A stretch of DNA of 64,000 nucleotides, from the NCBI GenBank assembly GCA_050486285.1, contig JBJHCZ010000009.1, positions 1-64,000 of the forward strand, written 5' to 3'. Position numbers and translations under genes: made by a program. The stretch comes from JAITWN01 sp050486285 (GTDB lineage Bacteria > Pseudomonadota > Gammaproteobacteria > SZUA-140). Below are positions 9,201 to 17,129 of the stretch, one piece after another. Below the pieces are notes generated by a model. The model had not been told where the DNA came from. It made no database searches and saw only the letters and a list, made by a program, of their open reading frames with translations. Within the stretch, counting starts at the first letter, position 1, and every line of letters starts with the position of its first letter.

Positions 9201-9628
9201 ATCGTGACGCCGCTGATCTCGACGTTCGCGCCGGTATGGATATCGAATACGCGGTCGATGCCGCCGGCATCGATGATCGTGCTGCCGATACCCGCGCCGC
9301 GGATCGTCAGACGACCGGTGATATCGAGATCGCCGGTGGCGACGGTATTGTTGTTGGCGTTGCCTGCGATCGACAGCGTATAGGTGCCGGCAGGGAGGAC
9401 AATCGTGTGGGGGCCGGGCCAGGCGTTCGCCTGCTGGATCGCTGCGCGCAGCGTACAATCGCCGTTGCCGATATCGCAGACGCCGTCAGCGGTATCGGCA
9501 TCCGTTGCATCCGTGTTGATGTTGACGATGTAGACGAACGCGAACGCAGGCAAGGGAAGCGCGAACATCCCCAGAAACAGCAGTATGGCGCCAGCGCGCG
9601 TTAAGCTCGAGCTGTAGTTGGTTTGCAT
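6221..9628 (-). CDS. giant exported beta-helix / DUF11-repeat protein with CFI-box C terminus
   Basis: About 1135 residues from the ATG at 9628, which opens a classical signal peptide (hydrophobic core then LPAFAF). A CSLREA-like segment (DCTLRAAIQQANA) follows, then a right-handed parallel beta-helix to about residue 480 built of repeated polymorphic coils such as ITISGNIA and SGGGIWN, as in polymorphic outer-membrane and pectate-lyase-like proteins. From about 520 to 1030 come several DUF11 repeats (ADLSVSMNGSANTVLIGADL and similar, each ending in TTATVSS-like strands). The C terminus has CFIATAAFGSYLDPSV at about 1037, the CFI-box, followed by a hydrophobic segment and an RRR tail, a sorting-signal-like arrangement. 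The protein is probably surface exposed or anchored; function is unknown. Confidence 0.85.
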   Translation of the reverse strand: MQTNYSSSLTRAGAILLFLGMFALPLPAFAFVYIVNINTDATDADTADGVCDIGNGDCTLRAAIQQANAWPGPHTIVLPAGTYTLSIAGNANNNTVATGDLDITGRLTIRGAGIGSTIIDAGGIDRVFDIHTGANVEISGVTITGGHVNAPGGGIRNAGTLVVRNSEITGNHSEPAGGPAGGGIYHFAFDTLTPSLTLERAIVSNNSADNRGYAGPLTPLPTNGGGLSIQGGIVEITASTITGNVAYSNPSPDGNVADGGGIHISGATVTISDSAISGNIADMHGGGIWNLSTGGFAGQGSGELTIFNSTISGNRAYQGAGIFHSAAAGNAVNPQRALRIENSTISGNIAEIVDGSSNPFPPLTAGGALYLNRLATLKHVTISNNVAAAADAIFANQASADGRAQLDNTIINGSCVPAGSARFQSLGYNIGVNATCTLTASGDQPNTAPALGPLAAGQGGPTAVHVPNPGSPAIDTGNDATCPDIDQRGFPRPLDGDNNGTSSCDIGAVEVTNPTITVADLAVTITDAPDPAAVNTPVTWTVTVTNQGPADATGAVLAFAVAGGVANLAAPDCTPAATSASCDLGAIAAGNSVIRTITANPTANGTLTATVSATANEIDLNPLNNEDITETTGVYTPTNVRIETSASTTGIVVPAGGGADTTGPINDGDTIIAGQPFTYLLTIDNNGGPARNVVVTNTLAQGVTLNARHPSTGTCTLSNRVLTCALGDLPEGEGVATIELTATATRRGLAENRAIVSFDGAVPAGANHQLSQVFGINVDTRADLSVSMNGSANTVLIGADLGYTTLVRNLGPSPATDLELVFALDDDLEYTGVAPNGWACNHASGTVTCTRAGLAPNAQSTVTLFTSPNATGQVTTTATVSSDDTDPVPANNTASVTTTVQQGVVNAPNLTLSLSDNPDPVIVGNTVAYTALVSNIGNIAGNVIVTFTLPAGTSYFSGSSGCEPDGNFVECTIGQLNAQQNASVVMTVRANEVGTIETTATALDSQGRDPDLSNNSDTETTTVNAAPGPGPSSGGGCFIATAAFGSYLDPSVAVLRAFRDDALLTNAPGRVFVAWYYEVSPPIADFIAGHEALRAATRYALTPVVIAVQYPAPAALLFGLLLAGGIYRRRTAVRG

Positions 9629-9700
9629 CGACCCGCCCGGTGGGGATGTCGCAGCCCGGTGTGGTCGGGGCTGTTGCCGCAGTTCAGCTGGCAAGACCCG

Positions 9701-9706
9701 ATTATA
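9701..9706 (-). promoter_or_regulatory. possible extended -10 promoter for the beta-helix protein gene
   Basis: On the minus strand the sequence reads TGGTATAAT, a perfect TATAAT with a TG one base upstream (extended -10), 73 bases before the chosen start. No convincing -35 box is seen 16-18 bases upstream, so this is a tentative call. Confidence 0.35.
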
Positions 9707-9830
9707 CCATATTAGAATGTCCGGGCACCGCTGTTTACCAGCTATAACTTCAACGGCTTACCGGCCAAGGTTGACACAATTCGGGCGTGATTGTCGAATG
9801 ATTTCCAAGGCGGTCTGTGGAAGGGGGAGG

Positions 9831-9906
9831 TGGTGGCCAGGGACGGAATCGAACCGCCGACACGGTGATTTTCAGTCACCTGCTCTACCAACTGAGCTAC
9901 CTGGCC
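9831..9906 (-). tRNA. tRNA-Phe (GAA), CCA encoded
   Basis: The minus strand folds as a 76-nt cloverleaf: acceptor GGCCAGG/CCTGGCC, a D arm with AGCTCAGTTGGTAGAGC, anticodon loop CTGAAAA with GAA, T arm containing GGTTCGATTCC, and genomically encoded CCA at 9831-9833. It stands alone between divergently read protein genes. Confidence 0.96.
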
Positions 9907-9938
9907 GCCGGAGACCGGGGCCGCGTGTCAGGGGCGGC

Positions 9939-10937
9939 TTGTCCCGGCGCCCGATCAGGCGAACGCGTATTAAACCCGTCCGCCCGGCATCGAGTCAAGT
10001 TGCCGGCGGCACGGCGGGTTTTTTCCTCGCCACCCTGTTCGCGCTGGCCGCCTGCGGGCGGGCGCCCGATGTGCCGCCCCCGCCGGTCCTCGGCATGGTG
10101 CTCGTGCCGGCCGGCGAGTTCGTCATGGGCAGCGGGCGAGTCGATGACGAGGGTCTGCGCGAGCGCTACGGTTTCACGATCGACCTGTTCCTGAATGAGC
10201 ATCCCGAGCACCGGGTCCACCTCGATGCCTTCCATATCGACAAGTTCGAGGTCACGAATGCCGAGTACCGCGCCTTCGTCAAGGACACCGGCCGGCCGGA
10301 GCCGGTCGAATGGGTTCAGACTGCCTACAATGTCGACGATGCGAAGCTCGAGACCGCGCATATCAACAATCTGCGCTGGATCGCCGGGGATTATTTCAAC
10401 TTCGCGCGCGATCCGTCGGTGATGAGCCGCGAGGAACTGCTCGAGGAGATGTTCCGGATCCAGCGTGAACGCGATCGCCTGCCGGTGGCCGGGGTGAGCT
10501 GGCATGACGCCGAGGCGTATTGCGCATGGCGCGGCAAGCGCCTGCCGACCGAGGCCGAGTGGGAAAAGGCCGCGCGCGGGGCGGAGGGCCTCGAGTATCC
10601 GTGGGGCAATGAATGGGTCCACGGCAACGCGAATTCGGGTGACCAGGGCGAGGGCGACGATGTCCTCGCGCCGGTCGGTTCATATCCTGGCGACGTATCG
10701 CCCTACGGGGCCCATGACATGGCCGGCAATGTCTCGGAGTGGGTTGCCGACTGGTATCTGCCGTACGAGGGCGCCGAATACTGGCACGAGGCCTATGGCC
10801 AGCAGCGCAAGGTCGTCCGCGGCGGCGGCGCCGGGCTCGGCCACTATGCGCTCAGCATCTTCTTCCGTGGCGCCCGCCGCGCCCATGCCGAACCCGATAT
10901 GGTCAGCACGGATGTCGGTTTTCGCTGCGCGATATAA
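9939..10937 (+). CDS. SUMF1/FGE-fold lipoprotein lacking formylglycine-generating cysteines
   Basis: The conserved body (from MVLVPAGEFVMGS) is a SUMF1-domain protein of about 280 residues: HRVHLDAFHIDKFEVTNAEYRAFV, PVAGVSWHDAEAYCAWRGKRLPTEAEWEKAARG, YPWGNE, DMAGNVSEWVADWY and a VVRGGG...GFRC ending. Upstream in frame is a lipoprotein signal (FFLATLFALAAC) preceded by a very basic segment, but no ATG or GTG opens it; TTG 9939 with an AGGGG motif just before is the best candidate, and ATG 10095 is an alternative that would lose the signal. In true formylglycine-generating enzymes two active-site cysteines sit in the segment after VVRGG; here that segment has none, so a formylglycine-generating role is unlikely. 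Related SUMF1 proteins serve as chromophore-maturation or structural factors. Confidence 0.8.
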   Translation: MSRRPIRRTRIKPVRPASSQVAGGTAGFFLATLFALAACGRAPDVPPPPVLGMVLVPAGEFVMGSGRVDDEGLRERYGFTIDLFLNEHPEHRVHLDAFHIDKFEVTNAEYRAFVKDTGRPEPVEWVQTAYNVDDAKLETAHINNLRWIAGDYFNFARDPSVMSREELLEEMFRIQRERDRLPVAGVSWHDAEAYCAWRGKRLPTEAEWEKAARGAEGLEYPWGNEWVHGNANSGDQGEGDDVLAPVGSYPGDVSPYGAHDMAGNVSEWVADWYLPYEGAEYWHEAYGQQRKVVRGGGAGLGHYALSIFFRGARRAHAEPDMVSTDVGFRCAI

Positions 10938-10943
10938 CGGTGT

Positions 10944-11022
10944 AACGGGGTCAGAGTCGTTTGATCACCATGGCGCGAGCGGGAACCTCCCGTGCTCTCG
11001 ATCAAACGACTCTGACCCCGTT
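10944..11022. repeat. long perfect inverted repeat between convergent genes (element D)
   Basis: Arms 10944-10966 and 11000-11022 are perfect 23-bp inverted copies beginning AACGGGGTCAGAGTC. The 33-base loop contains its own hairpin (CGGGA / TCCCG) within GAGC / GCTC. It fills the gap between the SUMF1 gene (+) and yggX (-). The GGGGTCAGAGTC core is familiar from REP-like elements associated with single-domain REP transposases in many Gammaproteobacteria; that link is recalled knowledge. It could serve as a bidirectional transcription barrier, though there is no long T-run. Confidence 0.85.
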
Positions 11023-11261
11023 TTCATTTCTCCGGCGGCACGAACTGGTCGGGAAGATCAGAGCCTTCGCCGAAGAAGAACTTCTCCATCTCCTTCTCGA
11101 GGAACTGGCGGGCGCGGGGTTCGATCGGCGACAGTCGGTTTTCGTTGATCAGGATGGTCTGGTGGCCGAGCCACATGCGCCAGGCCTCCTGCGAGACGTT
11201 TTCATAGATGCGCTTGCCGAGATCGCCCGGATAGACCTGGTAGCTCAGGCCGTCCGCTTCC

Positions 11262-12382
<1,121 letters not shown>

Positions 12383-12386
<4 letters not shown>

Positions 12387-14599
12387 CGCAACAGCCTCCG
12401 CAGCTGCTGGTCGACCTTGTCCTGCAATTCCTGTTTCAGTTCCTGCTTCTGTTCCTCGGCCTCGCGCTTGAGTTCCTGCTTCTGTGTCTCGACCTCCTGC
12501 TTCAGTTCCTGCTTCTTCTCGCCGACCTGCTGTTTGATCTCCTGGCGCAACTGCTCGACCTGCGGCGCCAGTTTGTCGCGCAGCAGATTGCGCAGGAAGT
12601 CGGAGTCGAGGCGGATGTCCGGCTCCATCAGCGCGCCGGTGATGCGGATCGGGATGTCGACGCCCTTGACGTCGTCGAGCCCGGCGCCGCCCTGGCCGGC
12701 CGCGGTGTCGACGATGCGCGCGCGCAGCCGGTAGTCGATGCGCTCGTTGATGATGTCGATCTGGCCGCTGCCGCCGAGGCGCAGGTACGGCGAGTTCGCG
12801 CGCAGGTCGTCGTTGCGGACGAGGCCGTTGCCGATCTGCAGGCTGCCGCTCAGTTCGGTGAAGTCGGTTTCCTGCGCGACGGCAGCCGGCGCCGCGCGGC
12901 CCTGCAGCCGCGCGCTCGCCTCGCGGATCATTTGCGCGGTGTTCAGGCCCTTGATCGCGCCGTTCCTGAAGCTGAAGTTCGCGCTGCCGGTCGCGTTGCG
13001 GCGCAGCGCCTCGTCGGTGTCGCCGCGGGTGTTGGCGCGGATGCGGAAGTCGGCGACGCCGCTGACGAGATCTAGGTCGAGCATGTCCTTGAGCAGCGGC
13101 TCGGCCTGCACGCCGGTCACCGACTCGTCGATCGCGAAGGCGGGGACGTCGCCGCGGGCATCGAGCCGGATGTTGCCGGCGTAGCGCCCGCCGTAGAGCG
13201 ACGCGGCGATCGGACCGACCGTGATGATGCCGTCCTTCGCGCGCGTCTGCATGCGGAAATCGGTCATCGTCAGGCCGCTGACCTTGAGGCGGCCGATCGC
13301 CAGCCGACCGTCGATGTCGAGCTCGCGCAGGGTCTCCATCGGCAGTTCGATCGCGGCGGCGGGCGCGGTCGCCGGCGTCGCAACCGGCGCGTCCTCGTCG
13401 GGGGCAAGATAACGGTCGACGTCGATGTGATCGAGTTCGAGGTCGAAGGCGATCGCGGGGGCCTCGAAATTGCGCATGCCGGCGCTGCCGCGCAGCGTGC
13501 TCTGGTCGAGTTCGAGGACGAGGTCGCGCGCGTTCACATGCTCCGGGCCGGCATCGAACGCGAGCGCGAGCGTCGCCCGCGTCAGTGCGCGCGGGTCGGC
13601 GGTGTCGGGGGCGTCTTCACCGAGCGCCTTCAGCAGGTCTCGCGGCGAGAACGCGGCGAGGTTCAGCGTGCCGGAAAACCTCGGTTCATCGATGATCTCC
13701 TGGCCGCGCAGCGCGCCGGTCGCGGTCAGCCCGAGCGTCTTGAGCGTATAGGCCGGGATCTCCAGTGTCTCGCGCTTGAGGTCGATCGCGACATTGCCGT
13801 CGAAGTCGACGGTGGTCGGGCGCGCCGGCAGCATCTCGCCGTCGAGCCGGCTGCGCAGGCGCAGGTTCTCGATGCGGAAGAATTCGTCGTCGAAATGCGC
13901 GGTCACGCGGGTGCCGATCGCGACATGGCCTTCGAGCGCGGGATCGCTGGCCCTGAAGTTGAAATAGATCTCGAGATCGACCGGGCGGTCGGCCTCGATC
14001 CTGCCGCTCTCGAGATTGAAGCCGGTGAGGTCGAAGGCGCTGCCGTCGGTATCGTCGCGCCAGTGGATCGCGGCATCCTGGATATCGAGCCCGCTGATCG
14101 TCAGCATCGCCGACAGCGCGAAGCCGGCGTCATTCGCCGGGGGCGCGGGGGGAGCAGCCGGCGCCGACCCGGGACGTTCCCTCGGCGGCGGTTCCTCCGC
14201 GGGCGCGCCGGCGAGGTCGTCCCAGTTGTTGCGGCCGTCGGCATTCACCGCGAGGCGCACCTCGAGGCCGTCCAGCCGGATCGTGTCGAGTTCGATGCGG
14301 CGGCTGAACAGCGGGATCAGTCTGACCTTGACCCGCGCGCCGCTGATGCGCGCGAAGGGCTCGGGTCCGAAGCCCTCGGCATTGCCGAGCGTGACGGCGC
14401 CGAACTCGACGCCGATCCACGGGAATACCGACAGCTTCATGTCGTCGACGATATCGAGATCCCGGCCGGTCGCGTCGCGGGCGATGTCCTCGATCCTGTC
14501 GCGGTAGTCGTTAGGGTCGACGAACAGCACGACCGCGGTCAGCGCGGCGACGATCAGTGCCAGGAGGGCGCCCGTGAGGAGGAGTAGTCGCTTGATCAT
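12383..14599 (-). CDS. asmA: AsmA-family protein
   Basis: A 738-residue protein with an N-terminal membrane anchor (about 6-28), the AsmA N-terminal region (DPNDYRDRIEDIARDATGRDLDIVDDM), repeated beta-rich segments, and the AsmA C-terminal core (VSGLTMTDFRMQTRAKDG, GSANFSFRNGAIKGLN, LSGSLQIGNGLVRNDDL, GGSGQIDIINERIDYRLRARI). AsmA-like proteins span the periplasm and are linked to lipid transport to the outer membrane. The extreme C terminus is unusual: three 11-residue repeats beginning KQEL at about 696-728 form a strongly charged helical tail. The tail may be a coiled coil. It is first in the asmA-mutY-yggX operon. Confidence 0.9.
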
Positions 14600-14691
14600 G
14601 TGGCAGGCTCTCGTGCTAATTTCTTGAAATTCAGTGGCTTCGATTCAGCAGACTACCATCCGGCGGGGGCCTGTCAATGGCCTGGTCCGGT

Positions 14692-14721
14692 TTGCCTTCG
14701 GGTCGGGCGCCTGTGTATATT
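14692..14721 (+). promoter_or_regulatory. possible sigma-70 promoter for the small membrane-protein operon
   Basis: TTGCCT (14692-14697) and TATATT (14716-14721) are separated by 18 bases, 54 bases before the ATG at 14776, in the divergent gap upstream of asmA. Confidence 0.45.
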
Positions 14722-14775
14722 GGACCATGAACCTGGCCGTTGACGGGATCGCGCCGGGATTAGACAAGTTATGAG

Positions 14776-15183
14776 ATGGCAATATCCGAAACCCGGTCAA
14801 TCGTGATCGAAAACGACAGGGGCGGGGATGCAGACGGCATCCTGCATGTCAGGAAATTCAATGTCATGGATCGGGTCCTGCGGGCCCTGGTCATGCTCGG
14901 GTTGATATGGCTGCTCGCGCTGATCTCGGTGCTGGTCCCCGTCGCCCACTTCATCCTCGTCCCCTCGTTCCTGCTCGCCGGCCCGGTCGTCGCCTTCCTG
15001 CGTTTTCGCGTCACCGAGGTCAACGAGCGGGTCACCGGGGCCTGCCCGACTTGCGGCAGGCAGATCACGCTGCCGCTCGAAGCCGACGACCGTCTCCCGC
15101 TGTGGACCTACTGCCCGTCCGCGGGCGATCCGATTCACCTGCTCGACGGCGCGGACAGCCGTCGTCTTGCCAGCGGGGCATGA
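14776..15183 (+). CDS. small membrane protein with zinc-ribbon-like C terminus, unknown function
   Basis: A 135-residue protein. Residues about 31-75 form two closely spaced hydrophobic segments (VLRALVMLGLIWLLALIS and HFILVPSFLLAGPVVAFL). The C-terminal third has CPTCG followed 20 residues later by YCPS with a nearby HL, a partial zinc-ribbon pattern probably on the cytoplasmic face. It does not match a family that I recognise. It is followed at once by a tiny single-TM frame and then by the host-attachment-type gene on the same strand. The function is not predictable from this context. Confidence 0.7.
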   Translation: MAISETRSIVIENDRGGDADGILHVRKFNVMDRVLRALVMLGLIWLLALISVLVPVAHFILVPSFLLAGPVVAFLRFRVTEVNERVTGACPTCGRQITLPLEADDRLPLWTYCPSAGDPIHLLDGADSRRLASGA

Positions 15184-15186
15184 TCC

Positions 15187-15291
15187 TTGGGACGCGCAAT
15201 CTTTGCCATTTTTCTGCTGCTTGTCATGCTGGTCGTCGGCAGCGCGACGCTGATGCTGATGCTGTATGCGCTCGGACTGATCGGCCAGTGA
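15187..15291 (+). CDS. possible 34-residue single-TM peptide
   Basis: A TTG-initiated frame three bases after the preceding stop encodes 34 residues, almost entirely one hydrophobic helix (AIFAIFLLLVMLVVGSATLMLMLYAL). Codon choice resembles that of neighbours, but the start is weak and has no clear ribosome-binding site, so translational coupling would be needed. Confidence 0.35.
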   Translation: MGRAIFAIFLLLVMLVVGSATLMLMLYALGLIGQ

Positions 15292-15331
15292 TGGAGTCCT
15301 GAATCAACCAGTACAGCAAGGAGGGAAATGT

Positions 15332-15835
15332 ATGAGTGACTACTGTGTGGTGGTAGTAAACAGTTCACGCGCTCGTTTTTTCACCCTTGAAGCCGCCGAG
15401 GTTCCCGAGCTGGAATCCGGGCCGAACCTCGTCGAACGCAGCGATCTCGTCAACCCCGAGGCCACGCTGTCCGGCCGCGATACCTGGACCGAGAGCAAGA
15501 GCGGACGCAACACCGCCCGCGGCGGCGGTCCGGCGCATGGCTACGACGATCATCGCGACAGCCATGACGAGGAGGTCAACCGCCGCTTTGCCCGGCGCAT
15601 CGCCGAGGCGACCGCGGATCTCGCCCGCCGCAATGGCGTCAAGTACCTGGTGCTGGTCGCCGCGAACCGGATGCTCGGATTCCTGCGCGAGACCCTGACC
15701 TTGCCGGCCGGCAAGAAGATCGAGGTGCGCGAGATCGCCAAGGATCTTGCCCGGCTGAATCCGCTGGAGATCCACCGCAACCTCAACAACCACGGGGCCT
15801 TGCCGGCACGCGGTCACCGGATTCCGTTGAGTTAG
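15332..15835 (+). CDS. host attachment family protein (PF10116-like)
   Basis: A 167-residue soluble protein. The opening SDYCVVVVNSSRARFFTLE, the RDTWTESKSG segment, HDEEVNRRFARRIAEAT and the C-terminal VLVAANRMLGFLRETL with the LARLNPLEIHRNL ending match the family named for an Agrobacterium host-attachment gene (AtsE/AtsF-like), which has a release-factor-like core fold. Its biochemical role is not established, and many free-living bacteria carry it. An AAGGAGGG ribosome-binding site precedes the ATG. It faces the c-di-GMP phosphodiesterase gene downstream. Confidence 0.8.
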   Translation: MSDYCVVVVNSSRARFFTLEAAEVPELESGPNLVERSDLVNPEATLSGRDTWTESKSGRNTARGGGPAHGYDDHRDSHDEEVNRRFARRIAEATADLARRNGVKYLVLVAANRMLGFLRETLTLPAGKKIEVREIAKDLARLNPLEIHRNLNNHGALPARGHRIPLS

Positions 15836-15866
15836 GCAGCCTGTCGTCGCGCCGCCGCGCGGCCGG

Positions 15867-17129
15867 TCAGCCGGTCGCGCGGTGATGCTGCGCGACCCAC
15901 TCGTGAACCGCCTCGCCGGGCATCGGCCGCGCGATGTGATAGCCCTGCGCAAGCGTGCAGCCGATATCCTTCAGGTAATCCAGTGTTTCGGCATCCTCGA
16001 CGCCTTCAGCGGTGGTCTGCAGGCCGAGACTGCGGCCGAGGTCGACGATCGACTTGATGACCGTGCGCGATTCCCGTGACTTGCTTGCGGTCAGCACGAA
16101 GGACTTGTCGATCTTGATCTCCGAGAACGGCAGTCGCACGAGCTGCAGCATCGACGAGAAGCCGGTGCCGAAGTCGTCGATCGAAAGCTGGAATTCCTTC
16201 ATGCGCAGGCGGGTCAGCAGGCCCAGCGAGGCGACCGGATCCTCCATCGCGCTGGTCTCGGTCAGTTCGAAGACCAGGCGCGACGGCGCGACGCCGTGCG
16301 CGGCACAGCGCGCGGAAATGCGCTCGACGAACTGATCGTCTTCGAGCGTGCGCGCGGAGAGGTTGACCGACAGCTGGGTCGCCGGCGCCGCGGCCGATGA
16401 CCGGCCGCCCGCGATGCTGATCGCGGCTTCCGGGAAGCCGGCCGAGAACCAGCCGAGGGCCTGTTCGAGCACCAGGTCGGTCAGGTCATCGATCAGTCCG
16501 GATGTTTCAGCGACGGGGATGAAGCGATCGGGGCCGATCGGGCCGTGCTCCGGGTGGAGCCAGCGCGCCAGGGCCTCGAAACCGGCGAGCTTGCCGCTCT
16601 GGCAGCAGATCTTGGGCTGGTAGACGAGGTGCAACTCCTTGCGTTCGATCGCATGCCACAGCTCCTCGCTGGTGACGCCGGCGCGCCTCGATGCCGATTT
16701 GCCGGTGGCGGATGGCCTGGCGGCGGTCGCCGGCCTCATCGCGGCGGACGGGTCGGCGATCAGCTTGCGCAATGCCGCGGCCGAGAAGGGCTTGGACAGC
16801 ACGCCGATGATGTCGAGGCCGTGCTCGGCGGCCGATCGCCCGGCGGCATCGAGGATGCGGTTGTCGACGCCGCTGCTGACGATCAGCCGGGCGCGGCAAT
16901 TGCGGGCCGCGAGTTGCACGATGACCTGCACGCCGTCCATCTTCGGCATGACCAGGTCGATCGCGATATGCGTCGGATTCCAGCCGTCGACGAGGGTGAA
17001 GAACTCGTCCGGGTCCTCCGTATAACGCGCCACGAGGCCGGCGGTTTCAGCAATCGCCTTGATGGTCTGGCCGATCGACGGATCGTCGTCGAGGATCAGT
17101 ATGCGTCCGTCCTGCCCGTCCTGCGTCAT
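15867..17129 (-). CDS. response regulator with EAL c-di-GMP phosphodiesterase domain
   Basis: A 420-residue protein with an N-terminal receiver domain (ILILDDDPSI at the start, phospho-acceptor in HIAIDLVMPKMDGVQV at about 58, and a KPF motif near 115) joined to an EAL domain from about 155. The EAL catalytic set looks complete: FEALARWLHP, the Asn in SVNLSART, FELTET, the DDFGTGFSS loop, KIDKSFV, AEGVED and QGYHIARPM. It should therefore hydrolyse c-di-GMP. Its start overlaps the stop of the hybrid histidine kinase gene by four bases (ATGA), so the kinase is the obvious phosphodonor. The likely outputs are biofilm or motility control. Confidence 0.94.
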   Translation of the reverse strand: MTQDGQDGRILILDDDPSIGQTIKAIAETAGLVARYTEDPDEFFTLVDGWNPTHIAIDLVMPKMDGVQVIVQLAARNCRARLIVSSGVDNRILDAAGRSAAEHGLDIIGVLSKPFSAAALRKLIADPSAAMRPATAARPSATGKSASRRAGVTSEELWHAIERKELHLVYQPKICCQSGKLAGFEALARWLHPEHGPIGPDRFIPVAETSGLIDDLTDLVLEQALGWFSAGFPEAAISIAGGRSSAAAPATQLSVNLSARTLEDDQFVERISARCAAHGVAPSRLVFELTETSAMEDPVASLGLLTRLRMKEFQLSIDDFGTGFSSMLQLVRLPFSEIKIDKSFVLTASKSRESRTVIKSIVDLGRSLGLQTTAEGVEDAETLDYLKDIGCTLAQGYHIARPMPGEAVHEWVAQHHRATG

